DNA of 64,000 bases from Coturnix japonica. Taxonomy: Eukaryota > Chordata > Aves > Galliformes > Phasianidae. The position numbers were made by a program, and so were the translations under genes. Within the stretch, counting starts at the first letter, position 1. Every line of letters begins with the position of its first letter. The notes below the pieces were generated by a model. The model worked only from the letters and a program-made list of their open reading frames with translations, made no database searches and was not told where the DNA came from. The stretch is taken from the NCBI RefSeq assembly GCF_001577835.2, contig NC_029547.1, positions 60,239,580 through 60,303,579 of the forward strand, given 5' to 3'. Below are positions 32,271 to 44,880 of the stretch, in pieces.

Positions 32271-34159
32271 GAATTCCTTAATCAGAACAATCTTCCACTT
32301 TTTTAGAAATCTGGAAATTCAAAATTCAAAAATTTCTTTCTGTAATATCATTAGAATGCTATTATAGCAACTTGGATGGAATTACACAGTTTCATTAGTA
32401 AAAGCAATCATGAGTAGGACGCAAAAAATGATCCTATAGCAGGATTGTTCAAGTTTCTTAGCAGTGCTTTCATAACACTGACAAAAAATTGTGCAAATTT
32501 ATGTGTAATTCGTAACATAAAGTCTAAAATGTATTGTTTCCTAGCTTTAACAAAACATTGTTTCTTAAGAGTTTCTAGCTAAATTATAGTTCAGGTTATT
32601 TATAATATTAAAAATACCTTAGTAACTGCCCACAGCAATATCACCTTCTAAATGAGATGATTGAAAGTACTGCAATATCTCTGAGACTCCCATCTATAAA
32701 ATAGAAATAGTTCTTATGATCATATATGGTAAATTTCTGTAATGTGCAAGACCAAGAATTTGAAACTATTAATTGTCTTTGCCATTAATAGAGTTTAGAC
32801 TCCCGAAACATAGAAGTGACTCAGCAAGACACTAACCCACCGGTTTCTGTGGCCAAATTAAATTTCAAGGGAAGTCTTTTTCTGCCTCTACACTATTTTC
32901 TGTTGTGGTATATTTTCCTTTGAATTCACTCTGTCCTGCACCTTTGATGTGTAGAAATACAATGCCTGGAAATAGTATAAACACCTTCTAATTGTGGTCA
33001 CTCCTGTCCTTTATTGCTAGTTATGGTACAACTGTTTAGCCTGTTGAAGGCAGAGTACATATATATGTAAGCCTTCTGTCTGATAAAGGAAGATCTCAAC
33101 AAAGCTGAGAACTGGAAGAGAAATAGGAGACACTCACCACTCTGAATGAGAGAATAAATCTTTCTCCAGGGTTACATTTTGTCAATCAAAAGTATATGTG
33201 CCTATAGATATAAATAATAACATTGATTTGCTGGTGTATGAGGCAGTCCATACTTCACAGATGAATTGTTGGGTAGCCATTACTTCTGAAGAAGTTAACT
33301 GTGTCCATGTTGAAGGACGTGAGTTAGAACTATTCATGCCAGATCTTGGTACCAATTATTGAGCTCAATACATCTTCAGTAAGCTAGGTGGGGGTGTTTG
33401 TTTCACTTTATGGTTTTATTGGAAATCACTTAAATGAAATTTGTAGTTTGAGTCACACCTAATTCAAATGTAGTCTGGTTTTTCTGGAAAAAATAAAAAT
33501 TGCTACCGAAGCTTTCACTATTCCTCAAAATTTGTTACCTTTTATTTATACACATCTGGATTGTGTCAATGCAAATGACTTTTGATGCTTTGGAATAGCA
33601 TGAAGAATATGCACTGTTCATACCAGTGTGTCAGGCTTCTTATTTGCAGTGACACAATGCATTACCATGAAAAATGTTGCGTTTCTTGATTAGGAAATCA
33701 TAATTTCAGTACTATACATTCCAACATTTTACTTCTCATAGTGAGCTTTTGCAGGAGTATGAGATACACAGATACTGTGTCAACTTACTAAGAATTACAA
33801 CCACAGTATGTAAATCAAGATAATCTGAGGGGAAAAGCAGTGTTCTTTAGCAGAGATACTACATATCAATCCTTAAAGACTGTAAGGAAGATGAAATTTA
33901 TTATAAAGGTTCACTGTTTACATAAACATTAATATTTTCAATAATATTGAATGCAGTGATGAAAATAAATTATTAAATATACATTCATTGACATTTCTGA
34001 AGGAATAGTCATTGTACCATTACGATAATGACTTTTAAAGGGCAAATTTTACCATTAAAAAAACAAAATAAATCAATCTGAATTCAAGAGAGATTTAAAA
34101 ATCTTTATGGAACACAGTTTATTTATTTATCAGATCAAATACAAAAGTACCTCAACTTA

Positions 34160-34800
34160 CTTATGATGTTTCCCTTGAGCAGGAACTTTGCCTTTCCCAT
34201 CCCTACCATTAATGCTGCCGAACTGCATCATCGTTATCATTGGACAGAGTTGCCACAAGGTATGAAAAATAGTCCTACGATATGTCAGCAGTTTATTGCC
34301 AATATCCTATTGCCAATCTGCCAAGAGAATAACAATGCTTATATACACATTATATGGACGATATTTTGGTAGCAGCGCCAACAGAGCCAGAGGTGAATTT
34401 GATAGTATCTTGTATTATACAGGCACCAGCCGCAGCCAGACTAAAAATTGCTGAAGATGAAATTCAGAAGACACCCTCCTGGTTATACTTGGGATGGAAG
34501 ATTTTACAACAGAACGTCCAGCTACAGACCCTGACAATAGGAACAAAGATTAATACTTTGAATGAATTACAGAAACTGTCAGGCACCATAAATTGGGTAA
34601 GACCACAGGAGCCTCTACAGAGGACCTCCATCCCCTCTTTAAATTATTGGAAGGGGACCCAGAGTTGTTATCACTGTGGCATTTGACTGCTGAAGCTAAA
34701 ACAGCTCTGAATACAGCTGTTACAAAGATGAATCAACAAGCATCACATCACAGAAAGATAAACCTGCCAACTAGCCTTTTTGTTATTAGTTCTAGTAGTT
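34160..34800 (+). mobile_element. endogenous retrovirus pol (reverse transcriptase) fossil
   Basis: Reading frames here carry fragments of a retroviral reverse transcriptase palm: FAFPIPTINAAELHHRYHW, a LPQGMKNSPTICQQF block, MDDILVAAPTEPEV, WLYLGWKI and INWVRPQ. These blocks and their spacing fit class II (alpha/beta-like) retroviruses better than class III, and they are common as avian endogenous copies. Only part of pol is present; I see no LTR, gag or env nearby. The copy is a broken fossil with several breaks and makes no product. It is directly followed by a CR1 copy, which probably inserted beside or into it, or the two were joined by a deletion. Confidence 0.85.
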
Positions 34801-34824
34801 ATTAGTGTCGATCTGCCTAGGTGT

Positions 34825-35458
34825 AGGAGGGCCCTATATCTGTACAGGCTGGATTGATGAGCTGAGGCCAATGGTGTGATCTTTAACAAGACCTAGTGCT
34901 GGGTACATTTTGTGTACAACAACCCCTTGCATCTACAGGACTGCGCTATAGTGGCTAGAATGCTGAATTCTGGCTTGTATGAGAAATAGTGTTGCCAGCA
35001 GAAGCAGAATGATATTTGTCCCCCTATATTTAGCTGCGGTGGAGCTACATATCGAGAACTGTGTTTAGTTTGGGGCCACTTATTATGACAAAGGCATTGA
35101 GGAACCAGAGATTGTCAAGAGAAGAACAACAAAACAGGTGTGGGTTCTTAAGAAGAGTGGCTGATGGATCTGGGATTGTTTAATCTGAAGAAGAGGAGGT
35201 TCAGGGGAGACGTTATTACTCTACTACTACCTGAAAGGAGGTTGTGCTGAGGTGGTAGCTGGACTCTTCTCACAGATAACAGTGATAGGAAAAGAGGTAG
35301 CGCCTTTGAGTTGTGCCAGGGGAGGTTCAGATATTAGTATTCAGATATTAGTAAAGATTTTGTCCCTGAAAGAGTGGTAATGTGTTAGAACAGACTACCC
35401 AGGGAGGTGGTTGGGTCACCATCCCTGGAGGTGTTCCAAGAAAAGGGTGGATGTCACA
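34825..35458 (+). mobile_element. CR1 LINE, 3' half, diverged
   Basis: Words in CR1 order: GACCTAGTGCTGGGTAC, ACAACAACCCCTTGCA, GTTTGGGGCCACTTATTATG, GATCTGGGATTGTTTAATCT, GAAGAAGAGGAGGTTCAGGG, TGTGCCAGGGGAGGTTCAGA and CAGACTACCCAGGGAGGTGG, then CACCATCCCTGGAGGTGTTC. It covers the end of ORF2 and part of the 3' UTR. The terminal octamer repeats are absent. It appears to be an older subfamily than the copy at 13218-13503. Confidence 0.85.
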
Positions 35459-36399
35459 GGCTGGAAGTTCCCTGTGTCCAATACTGCAGGTGTAGAAATC
35501 AATACCCACTCTGACTTGTTGGCATTCTTTAACAGCAGCAGAATCTTGAGCTGGTGTCACACATAATTCTACCAGTAAAATTTATATTTAAAAGTCTCTT
35601 ACTGTATTCCCTTTGAAATTCATTGTTTATTGAATTATTGTAGGTTACTCTGATGCAGCTAATGTACATGTCAGACAATTTTTTCCAATGTTATTCTGAA
35701 ATCTTTTGGGGAGTCCTCTTCTAGCTAAGAAAAAAAAGGCAGAATACCTTACATTCCTTCATCTTGCACTGAAAACTCTGTATTAAAAACAGATTCCCTG
35801 TTCATCTCCTCCAATGTGCATTGAGCAAAAATGAAAAACTAGTAGCAGAGTAGTTGCTGTAGGAGCAGCAATCAGATTGAAGTTTGAATCATTACCTGTA
35901 AAGGTAGTTTACCAAAAACTTTAAACAGCAGGCAGTAGCATAGAACTCAAGCTATTTCAGTGGCATTTCACATTCTGATAAGCACGCTATGAATTACTCT
36001 GGATATGTTTATGTCACAGGGAGGACAGTTCCATTTGCAGCATATCTGCACTTTTATTTTTGATAGGTTCAATCAGACTCACAAACTGGGACTATGTGTA
36101 AGTGTAAGAGCAGGAGATGTAAGGCCATCACGAACAGTTCAGTAAAAAGACTCATGTATGCCAAAGCATATTTCTTTTGCGAGCATGCAATCAAGTCATA
36201 TGCACATTAAAATGATGGAGGAAATAAGACCTAGAGAGATGCAAGCATTGTCATTTTCACAGAGATATAGGTTTTCTCCATCTCCCAGCAGCTTTGAAAC
36301 ACCTGATACCTTTTTTCATATCTTTTCAGGCTGTGGAACAAGAACTCTAGCATACAGAATCGAAAATCAAATCAAATAAAATTTCCAGTGAAAACATGT

Positions 36400-36619
36400 C
36401 AACACTAATAAGGATTGGAAATCAGACATCAGCCTGTATTTAATGAGACAGAGTAACGTGTTTTCTCTGAGAATAGTTTGTTCTACATTTGCTAAACAGT
36501 CTTCTGTGTACTGGTCAGCACTGGAATTAAGCATAGGCTGGTCCTTGGTGCTGTATGGCAGTTCTAGAAAATTGTTCATATATTCCACTGGTTCCTTTGC
36601 ATTTATTTCCTCATTCTTC
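36400..36619 (-). CDS. exon-like open segment, minus strand, unproven
   Basis: On the minus strand an acceptor-like TTATTTTCTCTTGCTAAG is followed by about 220 open bases. The frame includes EEINAKEPVEYMNNFLELP and, further on, QYTEDCLANVEQTILREN. This composition, rich in Glu, Asn, Gln and charged residues, looks like soluble protein. No good donor is visible before the frame closes near 36367, so it would have to be a terminal exon or use a weak site. The opposite strand is also open here, which weakens the case. Confidence 0.2.
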
Positions 36620-36765
36620 CTTAGCAAGAGAAAATAAACAGAGAGTTTACATTCTGATCCCAGTTACTGCACTATAAACTTGATGGAATGTTGTCACTTG
36701 AGAAAATGCCTCTGAATTTATGTCAGTGCAATTGAATATAACAAAATCTGGCAGTGCCATGAAAG

Positions 36766-36792
<27 letters not shown>
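36766..36792 (+). repeat. poly(A) run of 27
   Basis: An uninterrupted A run, followed by a small tandem duplication (AGAGTACAAT twice). No polyadenylation signal is found in the 30 bases upstream, so a retrocopy tail is not supported. Confidence 0.9.
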
Positions 36793-36796
<4 letters not shown>

Positions 36797-37276
36797 GAGT
36801 ACAATAGAGTACAATGAGGTCTGTTACTTCCAGAGGAGTATATTTTTTATGAATTAACCCAGGTGCCAGGAGGAATATACTGCTGCATGGTGGTTTAACA
36901 GCATCTCAGGAAATTCTTGATGTGGATTTTGCTTTTTATCACGTCTGCATGTATTCAAAGACATATACAAAATACAGATCCAATAACACTTCTACTTTGA
37001 GTTCAGTTTTCACTCTTCATAGAGCTGTCTTCATGCAATTAGTCAGCTTCCTTTAGCAATACCTTCCTTCATACTAAAACAAGAAGGAAAATCGTTTGTT
37101 CCCAACAAATAATGTGAATCAGTCATGCAGTGAGCAATATGTCCTGCTCTTTAGAAATCTGTTTTTGCTGTAGTTTACATTTTAGCTTATATTTTATTTT
37201 TTTAAATGGATATGTAATTTTGAATCTCACCAAGGCCCCTATTTTATCAGTGGTTGAAAATCAGCACAAGATTGGT

Positions 37277-37304
37277 AAAAAATAAAAAATAAAAAATAAA
37301 AAAA
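37277..37304 (+). repeat. (AAAAAAT)n tract
   Basis: Four A-rich heptamer units. Confidence 0.85.
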
Positions 37305-38096
37305 CATACATATACACAAAAGTAAAATGTGCTGAGAAATTGATCTACTTCCATTCAGATTATACTGCCAGGCAGTGTTTACAGCTTATAGGAGGAATGT
37401 TCTGGTTACAGCTCGCTCGCATTAAAATTAATTGTCAGTACAGTAGGAGTTACTTATAATATCTCCACTATCACATGCAATTTGTTTTATAGTAACTCCA
37501 TATTCCAAATCAGTTAGGTTTTTCTGTATCTGGTTAAAATATCTGTTAGAGTTCAAGTTTTCCTTCCAAATGTTAATACTTTTAAACTCCTTGCTATTAC
37601 TCTACATGACAATTCATTTGTCAAGCTACAGTAAAATTGGAGCCCTGGGATCTATTCTAGTTACTCTTAGATACATATTTTAAAATTGAACAATGAAAGA
37701 AGCTCCAGAAGAACCATGAAATGGTTTGAAATCAGAATAGTGTGGACCTGTTTAGCTATAATAAAATGTTGCTTTCGAAGCACCAGGTCAATTTTAACAC
37801 TAAATTTCTCAGCCTTGTTTATTAATGATGAGAATTCTTTAAATATATTGGACAAGCACCAAAGTGTTAGGGCATTTTTATCCAATACTGTCTTGAAAAT
37901 GAAATAAAAATATGTCAAAAAGAGACTCTCCTATGTGATTTCATTTTCTTCTTTTCCCAGACAAGGAAAATCCTTATCAATTTTGAATGTGCTCTTCTTC
38001 CATGCCATCCTCTGATGCAACGTCCCTCTCTCTTTTAGTAGCTGAAATGATGTTGATGCAGATTTGAACATCAAGTAATTTTTTAGTACCTCTTTG

Positions 38097-38165
38097 TTGT
38101 TTTGGTGGGGTTTTTTTTGGTTTTTTTGGTTTCTGTTTGCTGTTGTTGGTTTGGTTTGGTTTTTC
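38097..38165 (+). repeat. T/G-rich low-complexity tract
   Basis: T runs broken by GG pairs, ending in a (TTTGG)n-like section. Confidence 0.8.
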
Positions 38166-38538
38166 TAGTTAAGTACAAGACCTGTTCACCTTAACCTGGA
38201 ACTGATTTCATAATGTGCACATCCACAGGGTAGACGTTCCTGTCTTAGCCTAAGAAGGGTCAAATTTGTTTTAATTCTATTTGTCTTTTCAGAAGAAAGA
38301 CATGTAGTGCAATTTTTAACATAAAATTTCTTGTTAACGAGTTCGTTTATGGTAAAGTCAAATATTTTTGATGTTTCCAGTTTTTTCCAGCTTTTTCAGG
38401 GAAGAGATGAACCCAATGCATTTTATTGAGGTTCACCAGGGAGGTGAGGAGTGTGAGGAGTGCAGAATTCGATGCAAAAAAACCCCAGTCTTTTTCAAAT
38501 GGCTACAGAGTCTTTGAGAGTACAATTCCCTCTGCAAT

Positions 38539-38540
<2 letters not shown>

Positions 38541-38587
<47 letters not shown>

Positions 38588-38607
38588 ATTTATTTATCTA
38601 TCTATTC
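38541..38607 (+). repeat. (ATCT)n tetranucleotide microsatellite
   Basis: More than ten uninterrupted ATCT units, then a short interruption and two or three more. The same motif class as the (GATA)n tract near 5.3 kb, on the opposite strand. Confidence 0.95.
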
Positions 38608-41600
38608 AAAATTTGGATATCATAGAATTTAAATTTATTCTTTAAATACTCCAGTGGAACTGAAAATAAAAAGATTTTTTTTTACTTTTCTTTAATGAGA
38701 CTTCTCAGACACCAATTGGTCTTCAGTTGAAAAACAGAGCATAGTATTACATATTTATTTTAAATTATTAAAGCTACACAATTCTTAACGTGACTGTGGA
38801 ACCTGGAAGCTGCTACAAGGGCAGGACAGAGGAGCACAACTCGCTGCTCTGCAGGAAGAATCAGGGGCTAATGAGCCCTGGAAAGCTGCACTAAATGCCT
38901 TGCCCTGTTTGTCCCTGTTGTAAAGAGTGTAGGTAGAAAAATACAAATCCACCTTCAGCCACTGTCTTCCATTGTCTTCTACTAGGTAGGCTGAAGGTGG
39001 CTGAGGTTAATCTTAACACATAACCTTGAGCTTCTGTGCCTGTGGACTTGGACACACACTCCCTGTGTCAGGCTGGAGGGTAACTTCAGCTGTCAGAGAA
39101 ACATCAGGGTGAGATTTTCTCAACCTGAACCTTTGTTGGCAGCAAGCAGTGTCTCTCTTTATAAGAATCTCAGTTTGTCAGACATAATATGGCATTATTG
39201 TGTGCTGAGGAATATTTTTCTCTTACGAAAGTCTGCTAAAGAGACATGATACAATTGTTGGGTATCTGATTGTATTTGTTCCATTTAAAAATTTGCAGGC
39301 AATTTTTTTTATTTCAACTAAAAACAGAATCACAATTATAAAAAAAAAAAAAAGTGATTTTTTTTTCAACAGCTATCAAACATATTCTCAAATTTCTTTA
39401 TCACAACAGAAAGCATGGAGGCAAATTTTTTTCTGATCACAGGACTGTCTTCAGCCAATATATCAAAAGGCATGCAGTTATTTGCCATAACTCGAGTTGG
39501 TTCTGCAGTGCACCCTCCCCATCTTCCATTTTCAGCCTAGGCAGTGCCAATCACACACTGCTGTATGGTTGTTCTGAGTGATGGGCATGCAGTTGAAAGC
39601 AGGACAGGACTGGAGTCCAGGCGGTGCAGACCTACCACTATGATGGCGCAGGGCAGGAGACAGCTGCAAGGTGATCTGGGCTGGGCCACCTGTGTAAGAA
39701 TTAAGCAAGACTCATACAGAGCAATGGGTGGACATTTGAAGTCACCAAAATTTTAGTGGGCCTGCCATTCCCACCATAAATTTTGTCATCTGTGGTGTAG
39801 ACCTGTGCTATCTTATATTGTCCCCAGCTTTGAAGCTTGACAAAACTCAACAGGTTAGGGGCGGTTCATAGGTGTGAGGAATCATTATTCACTGCCATGA
39901 AGGACAAAGGCTCGATTAGCAGGACAGTGTTCCACACATTGTTATTGAAAATTGGGAAAAAGAAAAAAAATCTTTAAAAACACACTGCTAGCTCCTGTCC
40001 TTTCACACATGGTTGGTAAAATTCTATACCCTGTCTCTTGAGGGCAAGTCGCAGCTCATTTCACTGCTAATTGCTAAATTAGCCTCTTCATTTCTTTGCA
40101 TCAAAAATGTTTACAATTACCTACCCAAGAAGCAAACAGAAAGTAGTGTATTCATGTATTAAAGCAGCAAGACACAGGGATTAGGCAAAACAGATAGCAG
40201 CCATTCTTCAAGTAAGAGAAAAAATAAGGATGAAGAGAGGAATTGAGAAAGAAGGTAAAATGATATCACCTATTTTCTTATACTTTGTGTAGGTCGTGTT
40301 CATACATTTATGTTTGTCCATAGTGTTAAACCTATAAATGAATATATAAAATTGTCTTAAAATATATGAAATCTTTTATCTAGATTTGGATTTGAAATCC
40401 ACAGAGCCTCATAACTGTAGTAGGGACACAATATTAATGTTCAGTCTTTCAAGAAGAGTTTTAGAAAATTCTGAAATATTTCTAACTTCTGATTCATACA
40501 TGTCTATACAGCCTGGAGACAGCTATTGGGTGGATTTCTATCCTTCTGTTTGCGCACAGTACTTTACCTGGTCTGTGGGAATTTAAGGGTATGCTCTAGT
40601 CACAGATTGAAGAGCTAATCATGCTGCACCCTTCCCTCTCCCTGGAAGAAAAGGGGGAAGGAAAAGAACCCCACTGAGCACAAACAAATTTAGTAAAATA
40701 AATGTGAGATAATACAGAATAATTTAGAGTAATAAATCAAACAAAACAAAAATAAACCAGAGAAGAGAGGGAGTCAGACTGAGTCTTTACTGGCAGACTC
40801 CCACCAGCTGTACAAGTAGGTCTCATCAGGAGGTTTTGCCCAGTTTTCACCCCCTTCTGGTTGCAAGGTATCACTACCAAATCCTCATATTCCCTTTACA
40901 AATATTTGACTTTTCGCTTTGGTTTAAATTTTTCTTCCTCTAAGCCTTGATGTGGTATGGAGGATGTGCTTAGTTGTGAAAATCATAGGTGTCACATGCT
41001 GCTGGTTCATTTTATGCTTTCTGTTAAGGTCATCTAATAGCTTTTGAATAGGAAAGCAGACATCATTTGCAGAACTGAATTTAGAATCTTCCTGCAAACA
41101 TTCATGTTCTAATGCCTACCCTTCAGACCTGGAGAATAAACCCAGTGGGAGGGTGGAGTTTAAAGTAGAAAGTATGAGCAAGAGTTTAAAGGGCCACTTT
41201 CTCGTGATGGTCTCAGGGCTTTGAAGTTTAGCTATTTTTAATGAATGTTCCTTCAAATTCAAACTATGCACATGCATGTCATGTTATTTTTCTCTCTAAT
41301 TTTATATTGGAATCCATAGATGCCTTGAAAAACATACAAATTAAAACAAAAGACATCAGATGCTCAACAGAGGGAAAGTTAAATTGCTACTTATCATGTG
41401 CTTGCAGTCACTGCTGAGTGATGTATAGTGATTACTATTTTCTTTCTTTTTTTTTTTTCCTTTTCTTTTAATTGGCAGGCTTCAGAGACTGCAAGGGGGA
41501 ATTGGTGACAAGATGATAGATCAGTTTCACCATATTGGCCTGTTGATTCAATAAACCTAAAGTCAATATTGGCATTTGTCATTCAGCTTTGGACCCCTAC

Positions 41601-41949
41601 GGACTCCTGCTGCTGATTAGTCAAATACTTCACCTCCTCATAATTACTGTTCCAACAGCAGAGGCTCTGAAAGATCCTCAGAGGAACAAACTTTTACAGC
41701 TTATCTGCTACAAAGTGCTACTCAGCACCAGTTGAGTAAGAAGAAGTAGAAGAAGTAAGCATATGGTGCAAGGAGAGAAATCAATGACAGTGTTTGAACA
41801 GCTTAACCCTGCTGGCCCTTGCATGTTAATAGATCACTAATGCATCACTTCCCCATTAGAAGGAAATCAGTATGACTAGCATTTTCTCTGTACAGACTGT
41901 GAACCACAAACTGGAAAAAAAAATGTTTGCATGCATTTTTACTTATTAC

Positions 41950-42062
41950 CTTGAAAAATGACAGTAACAGAGAAGCTGGGGCAACCTCTCCCATCAGCTG
42001 TGCTTAATTCATTGGCCTGAATTCCAGAGAGAAATTTTCCTATCAGGTACAGGCTGCTTGTG
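41950..42062 (-). CDS. exon-like open segment, minus strand, unproven
   Basis: On the minus strand a pyrimidine-rich tract ending GCCTCTACAG precedes 113 bases that end TTTTTCAAG before GTAATAAGT, a good donor. One frame is fully open and gives SSLYLIGKFLSGIQANEL and then GRGCPSFSVTVIFQ. Both splice borders are among the best in the window. No family is recognised; a non-coding RNA exon or chance are alternatives. Confidence 0.2.
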
Positions 42063-44164
42063 CTGTAGAGGCTAAAAAGAAACTGAGTTAAGTAAAAGAA
42101 TGAAAGGAAATTATGTCTTTTCTTACTTTTGAAAACAAAAAACCACAGGTACCAGAAATCTTGCAATGCCAGCTTCTTCCATATATGGTATTTCATTATT
42201 AGTAAGGGAGGCTTCCATCTCTACAACTACATAACAACATCACAGTTTTTGTGTCTTTTACATGGTTTGGGATATTGGTAATAGGAGCACCTAAGGTTTA
42301 TTAAAGTGGGCTGAAAAACAGTTCAGTACTGTGTGGCCTGCATTTGCAGAAAGAAGCATGTGAGGCTTCATTGCATGTAAGATTATTTGTTGGAATGCGA
42401 CCCTAAAGAAAATCAGAATTAAGTGTGCTTCTTTTCTGTGAAAATACCTTTCTTAGTCCACAGACATTCATAGGGTAGAATATGTTTCTTGAATATTCCC
42501 AAGAGTAAGAATCTGGATTAGCTCCAACATATTCTAGACAGACACAGACCTAAAGACCAGACCTCTTTTTAAGATACCTTTTTACTTTATGATAAAATTT
42601 AAATCCAGCATTATTAATAGTAAATCCAGCACTAAAGTGAAGAACAATCTTTGAAAAGAAGAAGATTTAAAAGATTAAACTTAAAAGATCCAGCTAGAAG
42701 ACATTTCATAAAGATATTTCTTTGAGAATACAGACTGGATTCTTGTACTTACATAGCAATAAAACTTTATTTCTTCTTCTCCAGGAACTTTCTCTTTTCT
42801 GCACACAATGATATATATATACTTATATTTGAAGGGGGGTGTGTGGAGGGAGAAGCAGAAATGTTCTTGTTGGTTTTGGGGGACTATTTTCCCCCTGTTA
42901 TCTCTTGGTTGTTTTCAGCAATGAAAGTGAGATGAGAAAGAAAATGTATCTTTTAAAAGTCACCCCAATGGAATTACTTCTGGAAAGACAGCTTAGCAAA
43001 TTCTTGTTCCATTCCCAACACGTACATGTGTACACAGGAAAGCATTTTTCCTGTTAGTTCTCCCTGTGTTAATGAAAAAAACACTTCTTTTTCTCTTTTA
43101 ACTGAAACAACTCCTTTACCTTCTTCATTGGCTCTTGCTCACAGTTCCTTCTCACCTGAATTTAATTTAATTCAACCTACTGGCTGCCAAGTGATAAACT
43201 TTCCTTAAGCCAGAATGCAGACGTATTTTTTCCTGAGGGCTTAATTCTGCTCCCAACTCATTTTCACATGTGCCACCACACTATCTTCCCTTTCTCAGGA
43301 AACAACCTCCCAGAGGATTTATGTTTGTGTCAGCCACCTGAATTCTTCAGAAGTGCAGCACAAAACAGAAGAGAAATCCAAGTTAGAAAGGCATCTTTCT
43401 CTTCAGTGGGAAATCTACAAAAATGAGACACATGAGTAGATCATTAGTGTGATTTATCTAAAAATGAAGTAGTTAGTGGAGACGGTATTATACCTATAGC
43501 AAGATAATAAAAAAAAAATAATTGAAATGTTAGAGAATGAAATTTTATGAGACACGGGTACATTTATCACTACCTAGGTAACACACCAAAAGCAAATGTA
43601 TCAAAAAAAAAACCACCACAAAAACATAAACCACCAGATGAAGGAAGATAATAACTTAAGTCTGAGTCTAAACTCTCTGACAAAGAAAGAGTAGCAGCAT
43701 AACAAAATACAGTAGCATAACACAATGCATCTTACAAATGGATATGAGTGGAATCTATATATTAGAATTATGGAGGATTACTTTGTGTGGAGGAATATAC
43801 AGAACAAATCTAGTAGTTTAAGTTAAGTTTCTGTTGAAGATATTTATGTAATTCATGTTTATTATATATGTGTTATTCAAAGCAATAAAATAGAGCTGTA
43901 AATGTCCACATTAAAGTTCTCAAAATATTTAATAAAAGACTCCCATTAATCAAAACATGCTTTAGATCAGATCTTAGTATAATTCTCATATTTTTTTTCT
44001 CATAAGATCTGTTTTCAAGGTATGTCCTTGAAGGGCACAAGTTAATTATAATCATACAGGCACTAGATTGGGAGCCAGCAGTTCTTTGAAATTTTATCTT
44101 GTGTGCACTTCCAGCAATAGCAAAGTCATACCCACACTGACTACTCCAGATAATTTTATTTTCT

Positions 44165-44385
44165 TCTACTTGTTTGGAGGTGACATCCAGTGCAAGCTGT
44201 TCCATCACCTTCCCTGGAATGGATGTGAGGCTGTCTGACCTGTAACCTCACAGGTCCTTCTTGCCTTTCTGAGGGCTGGAGTAACACTGCCTTTCTTCCA
44301 GCCCTTAGGCACCTCTCCCTCTCTCCCTGGCCTTTTGAAGATGATAGAAAGTGATTCAGCAATCATTCTGCTTCTCCCTGAGTGT
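44165..44385 (-). mobile_element. CR1 LINE, antisense, reverse transcriptase region
   Basis: Reverse complement of CR1 ORF2. TCACCTTCCCTGGAATGGAT, GTGAGGCTGTCTGACCTGTA, GGAGTAACACTGCCTTTCTT and CCAGCCCTTAGGCACCTCTC correspond to the stretch whose sense translation is the WKKANVTPVFKKG...NYRPVSLTS part of the reverse transcriptase. An internal piece of the element, without its 3' end. Confidence 0.85.
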
Positions 44386-44734
44386 TTTTATTTTTTTTTA
44401 TTTTTTAAGGAGACTTTTTCTGGCTCTTTCTAAGGGGATCCACAAGGATGTGGCATAAGGAGATAAATGTGAACTATTAGGAACATCTGAACTCTTACTA
44501 CAAGACTGACTGTGAAGTCCTCTTCACACTACTTCAATGATAAAGTTAAACATAAAGTCTTCCTTCACCCCCTTCCCTTATGCCCCATGGTCTCTCCAGG
44601 TCTAGACTGTATCATACACATAGCAAAGCCCATGCTGTAGCTGGGAAGAACACTGCAGCAGTGTTTTTTGTCACTAAGGAATGTTGCTCATCACCAAAAT
44701 GCAAGTGTCTGTAGAAAATCTCAGTTTTGATCAT
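44386..44734. other. stretch between two CR1 pieces
   Basis: About 350 bases with a short T-rich run (44386-44407) and nothing else recognised. Confidence 0.5.
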
Positions 44735-44880
44735 AGTGCAGTTGGGAATAGTTTCTGCTTGGCAAATCTGGTAGCCTTCTATGTTGTAATGACTGTGGGG
44801 TCAATGAGAGGAGAGCACTGTATGTTGTGTACCTTGGCTTGAGTGAATGCACCACACGTGATGGCTGTTTGGGTGTTCAA
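44735..44880 (+). mobile_element. CR1 LINE, reverse transcriptase fragment
   Basis: GGCAAATCTGGTAGCCTTCT, ATGTTGTAATGACTG, a decayed AGTGGATGTCATCTACCTTG equivalent and CTTGGCTTGAGTGAATGCAC match the CR1 region that encodes the YLDFSKAFD motif. Diverged, internal fragment, opposite in orientation to the CR1 piece 350 bases upstream. Confidence 0.6.

Larger units (their letters stand above)
28961..34159. other. unique AT-rich stretch with simple repeats
   Basis: Apart from the CR1 scrap at 29720-29834, the (AAAAT)n tract and a T run, no gene or repeat is recognised. The 150-codon minus frame at 31370-31822 is the longest open frame in the window but has no domain, membrane pattern or splice context. 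The stretch 31240-31360 (GAGCGATATTAATTATTC) has a regulatory-element texture only. Confidence 0.45.
35459..44164. other. unique stretch with simple repeats, no proven gene
   Basis: Holds an A run, A/T and T/G tracts, a (TCTA)n tract and two exon-like minus-strand segments (36400-36619 and 41950-42062), all listed separately. The more GC-rich 38800-39080 and 39560-39720 contain no recognisable repeat or frame. Nothing else is recognised. Confidence 0.45.

Noticed and set aside
36766-36792. Poly(A) run as the tail of a retrocopy
   Set aside because: No AATAAA within the preceding 30 bases and no coding-like sequence upstream on that strand.
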